From assembly GCA_903896545.1 (NCBI GenBank), contig CAITYF010000198.1, forward strand, positions 1-60,330: a DNA stretch of 60,330 nucleotides, written 5' to 3'. Under the pieces are notes generated by a model. The model did no database searches, was not told the origin of the DNA, and saw only the letters and a list, made by a program, of their open reading frames with translations. Positions 34,055-42,800 of this stretch are shown here, in pieces. The stretch comes from an uncultured Myxococcales bacterium (lineage in GTDB: Bacteria; Myxococcota_A; UBA9042). The translations under genes were made by a program, and so were the position numbers. Position 1 is the first letter of the stretch, and every line of letters starts with the position of its first letter.

Positions 34055-36255
34055 ACGCAAGCAGGCTGTGGCGATTGTCGGTGGCGGTAGCGTGGGCGCT
34101 CCTGATTTCAGGCTGCGGTGGGCAGGCAACAACCTGTGGCGCCGGAACGGTCCTGCAGGATGGCGTGTGTGTGGCGGCGCTCGATGTGCTGTCGTGCGGT
34201 GATGGAACGTCACTGAGTGACGGCGCGTGCGTTGCGGACGCTGTGATCACACCCGGAGAAGACGCGGATGTTGCCGACGCGGTGGATGCGGAGGATGCGC
34301 TCGATGCTGTCGACGCCGGATCGGATGCAGCCACCGACAGCGTCGGCGAGTTGCCGTGCACACCCAACTGCGTCGGGCGAACGTGCGGCGACGACGGATG
34401 CGGCGGCAGTTGTGGCCAGTGCAACATGCCACAGAAGCCATTTTGCGACGCCAACCTCGGCGCTTGCGTGGCGACTTGCGTGCCCCAATGCACCGGCAAG
34501 AACTGCGGTGACGACGGCTGTGGCGGTTCGTGTGGCAGCTGTGCCGCGAATCTGACGTGCCTCCCGCAAGGCCTGTGCGTGCCACAGACTTGGACGTGCA
34601 ACCCTACATACTACGCGGCGTCTGACGCTTGCGACTGCGCGTGCGGCGCTTACGACCCCGATTGCGGCGACGTCAGCGTGGTCATCGCCGGGTGTAAATC
34701 TCTGGAAATCTGCGACCTGCAAGGCAAGTGCATCTCCAAAGTACCCGCCGCGTGGACGTGTCCGCCAACGCAGTACGCCGCAGTCGACGCCTGCGACTGT
34801 GGCTGCGGCGCTCCCGACCCCGACTGCCAATACAGCTTCCTCGGCATCACCGGCTGCAAGACCGGCGAGGCGTGCGGCGCGAGCGCCAAGTGCGTCGCTT
34901 GCCAACCCGATTGCGCCGGCAAAGCGTGCGGCGACGACGGCTGCGGTGGCTCGTGCGGTGGCTGCCAGAACAGCGACCAATGCAGTGCGGGGCAGTGCGT
35001 GGACCCGTGCTCGCCCACGCCTCTTTTGTGCAAGAGCAACACGTGCGGCGACGACGGCTGCGGTGGCGTCTGCGGCACCTGTGCGCTCGGCAGCGAATGC
35101 GTTCTGGGCGCTTGCACACCCATCGTCGTTCCACCTGCGCCGGACTCGTGCGTCGGCAGCTGTGGCTCGCTTGCGCCGTCGGGCTGCTCGTGCGCCATTG
35201 GCTGCGCTAAGAACGGCAACTGTTGCGACGATTACGCCGCCGCGTGCAAGTGCCAGCCCAGCTGCGCGGGCAAGCAATGTGGCGACGACGGCTGTGGCGG
35301 GCAATGCGGAACCTGCAGCGCGAACGCGCCCTTTTGCGGCGCCGACCAACAGTGCACCGGCATCTGCATCAAGCAATGCGTCGGCAAAGCGTGCGGCGAT
35401 GACGGCTGCGGCGGACAATGCGGTAGCTGCGGTTCGAGCGCGACGTGCAGCGCCAACTCCCAGTGCGTGCCCGCGACCTGGCAGTGCGCGGCGCTCTACT
35501 TCGCCGACGGCCAAGCGTGCGACTGCGGTTGCGGCGCTCCCGACCCGGACTGCACCGATCCCAAAGCGTTGGTCTTTGGCTGTCCAACTTCGTCGACAGC
35601 GTGCAGCGCGGCTGGGCTGTGCGCCGTGACGTTCTGCACCGACAACAGCGCGTGCGGCGTCGGTCAGTGGTGCACCGGCATCTACGCCGCAGGCGGCGGC
35701 GTTTTCAAAGGCGTCTGCGCGGTGCCCGAAGGAGCGGCGAAGCCACCGGGCGCGTTCTGCGCTGCGGGTTCCGAGTGTGCGAGCGGCTTGTGTAGCGGCG
35801 GTTTGTGCAGCATCCACTGCACGGCCGACGCCGAGTGTCCGTCTACGGAACGCTGCCTTGGCCAGCCGGTCCTGCTGGGCTCCTCGGTCAAACCCGCGGG
35901 GTACACAGGCGTGTGCGTGTCTCTTCTGGGCAGCGCCGCACCCTGCAAAGCGCAGGCCGACTGCGAAGCCGGCTTGGAGCTCTGCACGGCGTTCATCGAC
36001 TCAGCGACGTTTGCGCCGCGCTACTTGTGCGACGTCGGCAGCGCCGCCGGTCTCGGCAACACCTGCGCAAACGCGACGTGCGGCGCCGGGCAGTTCTGTG
36101 CACTCTCGGCGGCGGGGCCCGTGTGCACGCTCGCGTGTCCAGGTGGCGCTGGCGACTGTCCGGCCAAGACGGATTGCGCCGCCGTCCCCTTCAATGACCA
36201 TGGGACCGCCGATCCCGCTGACGATTCGCAGGTGGCTGTATGCGTGCCCAAGTAG
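34051..36255 (+). CDS. Cysteine-rich lipoprotein A1 with somatomedin-B-like domain
   Basis: 734 residues. The ATG at 34051 overlaps the TGA of the HEAT gene (ATGA), so translation is probably coupled. Lipobox ISGC (Cys22). Two short CGxGT..x..GxCVA units precede an Asp/Ala-rich spacer (about 70-95). Then come CGDDGCGG..CG modules alternating with a module W-x-C...CDCxCGAxDPDC (three copies, about 34591, 34750 and 35476) and a somatomedin-B-like domain (35149-35251, GCSC...GNCCDDY). The C-terminal third (about 520-734) has cysteines in a looser pattern (CTGIYAAGGGVFKGVCA, CSGGLCSIHC). Homologous along its length to the lipoprotein at 58337. Probable outer-membrane partner of the giant; no enzyme motif seen. 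Confidence 0.75.
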   Translation: MNASRLWRLSVAVAWALLISGCGGQATTCGAGTVLQDGVCVAALDVLSCGDGTSLSDGACVADAVITPGEDADVADAVDAEDALDAVDAGSDAATDSVGELPCTPNCVGRTCGDDGCGGSCGQCNMPQKPFCDANLGACVATCVPQCTGKNCGDDGCGGSCGSCAANLTCLPQGLCVPQTWTCNPTYYAASDACDCACGAYDPDCGDVSVVIAGCKSLEICDLQGKCISKVPAAWTCPPTQYAAVDACDCGCGAPDPDCQYSFLGITGCKTGEACGASAKCVACQPDCAGKACGDDGCGGSCGGCQNSDQCSAGQCVDPCSPTPLLCKSNTCGDDGCGGVCGTCALGSECVLGACTPIVVPPAPDSCVGSCGSLAPSGCSCAIGCAKNGNCCDDYAAACKCQPSCAGKQCGDDGCGGQCGTCSANAPFCGADQQCTGICIKQCVGKACGDDGCGGQCGSCGSSATCSANSQCVPATWQCAALYFADGQACDCGCGAPDPDCTDPKALVFGCPTSSTACSAAGLCAVTFCTDNSACGVGQWCTGIYAAGGGVFKGVCAVPEGAAKPPGAFCAAGSECASGLCSGGLCSIHCTADAECPSTERCLGQPVLLGSSVKPAGYTGVCVSLLGSAAPCKAQADCEAGLELCTAFIDSATFAPRYLCDVGSAAGLGNTCANATCGAGQFCALSAAGPVCTLACPGGAGDCPAKTDCAAVPFNDHGTADPADDSQVAVCVPK

Positions 36256-39209
36256 TCAGCCTCGTCCTTTTGTTCGTCGCACTGAACGCGCAGGTCGGCT
36301 GTGGCGGCGCGGCCGGTCCGTCTTGTGGCGCCGGGACAACGTTGATCGACGGCGCGTGCGTCGCCGAGGCGACGGGCCCGAACTGCGGTACTGGGACCGT
36401 CCAGATCGGCACAGTGTGCGTCCCGGTCGTGGAAGACGTCGCGGTCGATGTCGACACCGGACCCGACGTGGCACCTGACGTTGTCCCCGACGCCGAAGTC
36501 GATGTCGTCCCCGACGCTTCGGACGTCACCGTCCTCACGCCCGACGTTTGCACCCCGACGTGCGCGTCGACCGAAACGTGCGTTGCGGGCGTCTGCGAGC
36601 CGCTCCCCGTACCCGCCGCATGGAACTGTGCAAAGACGGTTTTCGCCGATGGCCAAACGTGCGACTGCGGCTGTGGTGCGGTCGATCCCGATTGTCTCGA
36701 TGCTGCCAAGCCGGTCGTCGGCTGCAAGACTGCCGGCGCCTGTCAGCCCAGCGGCGCGTGCCCCGTCTGCACGCCCAGCTGCGTCGGCAAAGTCTGCGGC
36801 GACGATGGCTGCGGCGGCCTCTGCGGCGTGTGCGTCGACCCCGCGAAGCCTTCCTGCGTCGGGGGCGCGTGCAGTGCGTGCGTTCCCCAGTGCAGCAATT
36901 CGACCTGTGGCGATGACGGCTGTGGCGGCAGCTGCGGCACCTGCGCGGAAGGTCAGCTCTGCACCGCCGGGAAATGCGCCTACCCGACCGCGGACCAAAG
37001 CTGCACCGGCCACTGCGGCGGTTTTGCGCCCTCCGGCTGCGCGTGTACGCCCGGTTGCGCTGCGGACGGGACCTGCTGCGTCGACGTCGGCGCATGCGGC
37101 TGCATGCCCGATTGCAGCGGCAAGTCGTGCGGCGACGACGGCTGCGGCGGCTCGTGTGGCTCGTGCGGTTTGGGCACGATTTGCGCGACCGGCCAATGCA
37201 AAATCGTCGGCCTGTGCGACGACGCGCTGTGCAATGGGCACGGCAAGTGCAACGTTGCCGGTGACGCGTGTGTGTGCCAGCCGACATTTGTCGGAGCCTT
37301 TTGCGATGCCTGCGCCGCCGACTTGATCGGCTACCCGTCGTGCGTCCCGCCTTGCACCGACGTCACGCAGTGCGACGACGCGAGCGCGTGTACCCTCGAC
37401 ATCTGCTCGCCCGTCAGCGGCTGTTTGCACATCGCCATTTCGTGCGACGACGGCAACCTCTGCACGTCCGACGCCTGCGCGCCCGCAACCGGCTGCAGCT
37501 ACACGCCCAGCGCCGCCGCGAGCTGTGAAGACGACGACGCATGCACGGGCACGGGCAGTTGCAGTGGAAGTACCTGCGTCGGCGGCAGCGCGGTCAACTG
37601 TGACGACGGCAATGCGTGCAGTTTGGATAGCTGCGATGCCAAAGTTGGCTGTGTTCACACCAACACGGACGCGCCGTGCGACGATGGCGACGCGTGTTCG
37701 AGTGTCTCGGCGTGCGTCAACCTCGCGTGTACCTCGCTTGGCGGCGTGAACTGCGACGACGGCAATCCGTGCACGCAAGACCTCTGCGACAGCCAGACCG
37801 CCCAGTGCAGCCACCCCGCGAGCGTTGCGGGCACGCCGTGCGACGACGACGACGGCTGCACGACGAGCGACACCTGCGACGGACTTGGCGGTTGCACCAG
37901 CGGCACCAAGGCGTGCGCGTTGACGGTGACGAGCGGAATCGTGGCGCATTTCAGCGCGGCGCAGTTGAACTCCTTGGCATTCGGCGAGGACAAGATGGTG
38001 CAGACGTGGCAAGACCAGAGCGGGCAGGGTCACGACCTCGCCGCATGGGATGCCGCGAACGCGCCCATTTTGACCTCCCAGGCGATCCACGGTCGTCGCG
38101 GCGTGCGGATGACGGGCGCGGCGGGTCTGCAGAGCCAGGCGTTTGGCTACCCCTCGGCTGTCAGCGTTTTTGCAGTCCTGTGTACCGAGTCGACCGGCTT
38201 CCTCAACTTGGTCGCCGCTCAAGGGATCGCCAGCGGCTGGCAAATCGGAGGTACGGCCAACAGCGTGAGCTTGGCCACAGACAACAGCGGCCTCGAAGCG
38301 AGCATCCAACCCGGCGGTTGTCGTGTGATTGCAGCCCGCGTGGGCGGCGGCAAAGCCGACCTTTTGAGCATCGACGCGATCAGCACAGGCGACACGAACA
38401 GCGCGACGTTGGCGCCGGGCACGGAGCCGCTCAGAGTCGGCACCAACGGCGGTGCATTCCTACTTGGCGAGCTGCTGATTTACGACCACGCGCTGACGGA
38501 CGCCGAGCGCGATAGCGTTGCCACGTACCTGCGCGCGGCGTGGGGCTTTGCGCCGCCGCCCCCTGACCTCGCTTGGTTTGACGCCTCCGACGCCGCGACT
38601 GTGCAGCGAGACGCGCAGAATTTGGTGACCGCGTGGCTGGACAAGAGCGGCTTGGCACACGACGCGTTGGTTGGCGACGCGGAATCTCCGCAGTGGTTCG
38701 CGGCGGGAACGTCCAATGGTCTGCCTGCCGTGCGCTTTGATGGCGGTGCCGTGCGTCTGCAGACCGCCGCGCTGAAGATGAGCGCCAATGTGACCGTCTT
38801 CACCGTTTTTGAGCTCGACCAGCCGCAACCATGGGGTACGGTGCTGACGCACGCAGTTGCGGACTCGTTCGCGCTGCGCAAGACCGACGCCGTGGCTTCT
38901 ACGGTGCAGTGGCAGACCGCGGCGAACCCGGCGCCACCGGAATTGCCGTTTGCAACGGGCCAATGGCAAGTACTCACGGCGCTGCAAGACGGCACGTTGA
39001 GCGCGATCTATACCGATGCCGCGGACATGAAAACGGCGGTGGGGCCAGCGCTCACGGGTTTGACAGGGGCTCTCAGTCTGGGCAATTCGCCGACTGGCGG
39101 CGCTTCGATGGGCGGGTTTGTCGCCGAGATCCTGGCGTATTCAAGCGCGCTCATGCCGACGGATCGGGCCTTTGTTGAGCACATCTTGCACGTCAAGTAC
39201 GGCCTCTGA
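36240..39209 (+). CDS. Cysteine-rich lipoprotein A2 with EGF-like, CTDC and two LamG-like domains
   Basis: 989 residues. ATG 36240 overlaps the end of lipoprotein A1 by 16 nt, so it is the last gene of operon A. The signal peptide ends QVGC (Cys21); the lipobox is atypical at the -3 position (Gln), so lipidation is likely but not certain. Asp/Val-rich spacer (about 61-100). One W-x-C...CDCGCGAVDPDC module, DGCGG modules, a somatomedin-B-like domain (about 37002-37100), an EGF-like domain (CNGHGKC...CVCQPTFVGAFC, near 37215-37340) and Dicty_CTDC-like repeats (37370-37900) follow. Two LamG-like domains end the protein (about 37921-38560 and 38560-39209), similar to the first LamG of giant A. 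Operon B may carry a counterpart beyond the window. Confidence 0.75.
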   Translation: MRAQVVSLVLLFVALNAQVGCGGAAGPSCGAGTTLIDGACVAEATGPNCGTGTVQIGTVCVPVVEDVAVDVDTGPDVAPDVVPDAEVDVVPDASDVTVLTPDVCTPTCASTETCVAGVCEPLPVPAAWNCAKTVFADGQTCDCGCGAVDPDCLDAAKPVVGCKTAGACQPSGACPVCTPSCVGKVCGDDGCGGLCGVCVDPAKPSCVGGACSACVPQCSNSTCGDDGCGGSCGTCAEGQLCTAGKCAYPTADQSCTGHCGGFAPSGCACTPGCAADGTCCVDVGACGCMPDCSGKSCGDDGCGGSCGSCGLGTICATGQCKIVGLCDDALCNGHGKCNVAGDACVCQPTFVGAFCDACAADLIGYPSCVPPCTDVTQCDDASACTLDICSPVSGCLHIAISCDDGNLCTSDACAPATGCSYTPSAAASCEDDDACTGTGSCSGSTCVGGSAVNCDDGNACSLDSCDAKVGCVHTNTDAPCDDGDACSSVSACVNLACTSLGGVNCDDGNPCTQDLCDSQTAQCSHPASVAGTPCDDDDGCTTSDTCDGLGGCTSGTKACALTVTSGIVAHFSAAQLNSLAFGEDKMVQTWQDQSGQGHDLAAWDAANAPILTSQAIHGRRGVRMTGAAGLQSQAFGYPSAVSVFAVLCTESTGFLNLVAAQGIASGWQIGGTANSVSLATDNSGLEASIQPGGCRVIAARVGGGKADLLSIDAISTGDTNSATLAPGTEPLRVGTNGGAFLLGELLIYDHALTDAERDSVATYLRAAWGFAPPPPDLAWFDASDAATVQRDAQNLVTAWLDKSGLAHDALVGDAESPQWFAAGTSNGLPAVRFDGGAVRLQTAALKMSANVTVFTVFELDQPQPWGTVLTHAVADSFALRKTDAVASTVQWQTAANPAPPELPFATGQWQVLTALQDGTLSAIYTDAADMKTAVGPALTGLTGALSLGNSPTGGASMGGFVAEILAYSSALMPTDRAFVEHILHVKYGL

Positions 39210-39822
39210 CGCGGGCGCTGTAGCTTGGATTCAGAACGGGCCTGCGCTTTCGAACGTCCACTCGCGCGATCGGATCGTCATGACCAACGGTGCTGTGCCA
39301 GACGCCGACGCCGAACGACCCGAAGCGCGTCTGCTCCGCCGTGTGTACCTCTGACCCAAACGAGACGTGGTTGTGGTTCGCGCGCAGCCTGCAGCGGCGA
39401 CGCGCACTCCATCGCGCAACGACGTCACGGGGCCGAGGTCCGTCACACCGGCGAGCTTCATGCAAATTCCGGTTTCACTTCGCGACCGGGTAGGTGCGCC
39501 GCCGACTGCGTCGAAATCATGATTCTTGGCGCCAACAGCAAATCAGGCGTCGGTGCCGGGACCTGAGGATGTTCGTACGCAGGGCACTGGTTGCTCACGA
39601 GGGTGGCAGCAGCGCCGGGTCCTCATGCAACAGGCCGCCCTCCCGCCTTCCCACGCTGAAGGGCATCGGTGCCGAAAGCTTGCTGTCCGCGGGGCGGTCC
39701 GCTTGAACAACTGAGAATGACGAGATTCTGCGCGCCGCGCGGCCTTGACGGGGGCGCCGAAGCCGCCGAGACTGACGCTGGAATGTGGCGGTGGTCGTTC
39801 CGGCGCAGTCAAGGAGTTTGAC
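39210..39822. other. Intergenic region with possible remnant and shared leader
   Basis: This 613-nt stretch has no convincing gene. At 39255-39330 the plus strand reads DRIVMTNGAV..., a weak relative of the DTIMVNG remnants found elsewhere on the minus strand. The last 107 nt (39716-39822) form a leader shared with the GT-C-like gene. No clear terminator hairpin after operon A. Confidence 0.45.
39745..39773 (+). promoter_or_regulatory. Putative promoter of the 1703-aa lipoprotein gene
   Basis: TTGACG at 39745-39750, 17-nt spacer, GAGACT at 39768-39773, in the same context and at the same distance from the start codon as at 11585-11613. Confidence 0.5.
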
Positions 39823-42800
39823 ATGGTCGGGCAATTCGGTAACCGATGGGGCTCGAACTTCCGTTGGCGCTCCACACTATTTTGCGTCACCAGCGTACTG
39901 TTGCTCACGGCCTGCAGCCCCGCGCCAACGGACGACGATGTCCAAACGCTAGATACCGCCGTCGATACCGGCGTGCTGGACGCCGCCTCCAAGGACACGC
40001 TGGCCGATGCCACGGCCCCCGGCGACTCTGACGGCCTGGATGGGTCGGATGCGTCGTCATCGGACATCACCGGCACAGATGCAGCGAACTGCGTGGGCGG
40101 GCCGCGCTGCCCTTGCACGAACGACAGCGAATGTGACGCCGGCCAATGCCTGGAAACCGCCACGGGCCGCATCTGTGCCGCGCCGTGCGACTCCAGCAGC
40201 GGGTGTCTTGCCACCGAAAACTGCGCCCTGGTCGGCGCCGGCAGCGACGTCGTCAAGTTCTGCGTGCCGCGTTGGGTCAGCACGTGTGCGCCGTGTGGGC
40301 AGAACGCCGATTGCAACTTTCCGGGCGCCGGCGGCGGCGTGCTGTGTGCCCCGCTCGGCAATCTGGGCAGCTTTTGCACGTCGAACTGCACAGGCGACGG
40401 CGACTGTCCGCCGACTTTCACCTGCACCGCCGGCGTCTGCCACCCGGTCACAGACACGTGCACATGCTCGGCATGGGCCGTCAGCCACAACGCCACCGCG
40501 CAGTGTTTCAACGAAAACGCATCAGGCAAGTGTTCCGCCCCCCTGACCTGTGCCGTTCAGGGCCCGTGGCCCACCTGCTTGGCCGACGTGGCGACATCCG
40601 AGACCTGCAACGGCAAGGACGACAACTGCAACGGCCTGACCGATGACGCCGCCGGACCGAGCTGCGACGACGACGACGCTTGCACCCTGGACGCATGCAG
40701 CGGCGGTATCTGCCAGCACCTGAAGAACATCGTCTGTGGCGACGGGCTCTGCGCGGCGGCGTGTGGTGAAAACCAGCTGTTGTGTCCCATTGACTGTCAC
40801 AAATGCGGCGACAACGTCTGCTCGCCCGGCGAGGGTCCCAACACCTGTGCCGAAGACTGCTGCGGTGGCTGCGGTGACGGCAAGTGCGTGGGCTACGCCT
40901 GCGGTGAAAACCCGATCACGTGCGTACAGGACTGCAGCAAGCCGTGTGGCGATGGCATCTGCGACAACGGCGAGAATCCCGGCAACTGCGCGATGGACTG
41001 CAAGAAGCAAGGGTGCGGCAACAACGTCTGCGAACCGACCGACGGTGGCCCGACCGGCTGCCCTAAGGACTGTGCGGCGACGTGTGGCAATTGCGTGTGC
41101 GAGAAGAGCGAGAGCTTCGACACCTGTCCCAACGACTGTGGCTACTGCGGCGATGGCACCTGTAGCATCTGCGGCGGACTGGGCGAGGATCCAATGACGT
41201 GCATTGCCGATTGCGGTGACTTGGCCACGGTCGGCTGCACGTCGCAGGCTTGGTCGTTGTTTTGTCTGGACGACTCGCCATGCACCGACGACGTTTGCCA
41301 GACGGGCAAGGGCTGCGTGCACTTGGCGGCGGTCGCGCCGTGCACCGATGGCAACGCATGCACCAATGGCGACGTGTGTACCAACGGCGTGTGCGCGCCC
41401 GGCGAGCAAATCGTCTGCAACGACGGCAATCCGTGCACGACCGACAGCTGCGATCCGACGACTGGCTGCACAACGACGAACGCGGACGGTGTGCCGTGCA
41501 GTGACGGGAACGCGTGCACCGTGGGCGATCTGTGCGCCGGCGGCGGCTGCGCGAGCGGAAAAGCACCGGACTGTGACGACGCCAGCGTGTGCACCGACGA
41601 CGCCTGTGCGAACGGCAAATGCCTGCATTTGGCAAACGCCGCGACGTGTACGGACGACAACGCCTGCACGACGGGCGAGACGTGCAGCAACGGCGGCTGC
41701 TACGGCGCCAAGGTGGTGAAGTGCGACGACGGCAACCTGTGTACCGCGGATGCGTGCGAACTGGCGACCGGCTGCACGACGGCGGACTTGAACGGCGCGA
41801 GTTGCTCCGATGGCGACGCGTGCACGTCAGCGGATGTTTGCAACGAAGGCGCGTGCGCTCCCGGACCCCTCGTGCAGTGCGACGACGGCAACACGTGTAC
41901 GAGCGACGCGTGCGACGGCGGGGGGTGCAAGCACACGCCTTTGGTCACCGTCTGCTTCGACGGCAATGTATGCACACAAAACGAGGGCTGCATCAAAGGT
42001 GCTTGCAGCGGTGGCCAGATCGTGAACTGCGATGACGGCAACGGTTGCACCGCTGACAGCTGCGACGCCACGGAGGGCTGCGGCCACACGCCGCTGAACG
42101 CCACAAGCTGCGACGACGGCGACACGTGCACCATCGGGGACGCGTGCTCCGGCGGTCTGTGCGGTATGGGCAAGCCGTTGAACTGCAGCGACGGCAACCC
42201 GTGCACGGCGGACGTGTGCCATCTGGGCGGCTGCGTGTCCTTGGCGTTCCCGGCAACCTGCACGGACTCGAACGCATGCACGAGCGGCGACGCGTGCACG
42301 GACGGGACGTGCGTCGGCGTGGACATCTCCTGCGACGATGGCAATCCGTGTACTGCGGACGGTTGCAAGGCGTCGAGCGGCTGCGTTCACGGCGCGTTGG
42401 GCGGCGCGTCGTGCGACGATGGCGATCCTTGCACAATCGGCGACACGTGCTCGACGGGCGTGTGCAACGCCGGTGCGCCCTTGTCATGCAACGACAGCAA
42501 CGTGTGCACCGACGACGCGTGCCAGGGCGGAACCTGCGCGCATACGGCAAACAGCGCCGCGTGCAGCGACAACAATGCCTGCACTACGGGGGACGGCTGC
42601 GTCGACAAGCAATGCGTCGGCGCGGACATCTCCTGCGACGATGGCAATCCGTGCACCGTGGACGGTTGCACCACCGCCAACGGCTGCCAGCACGTCCCGC
42701 AATCCGCCTTGTCCTGCGACGACGGCGACCCTTGCACGACCGGCGACATGTGCGCTGGCGTCACGTGCATGTCCGGCACGCCGCTGAATTGCAATGACGG

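Noticed and set aside
36021..38309. A 762-codon minus-strand open frame
   Set aside because: Antisense to lipoproteins A1 and A2, whose frames show lipobox, EGF-like and somatomedin-B-like patterns.
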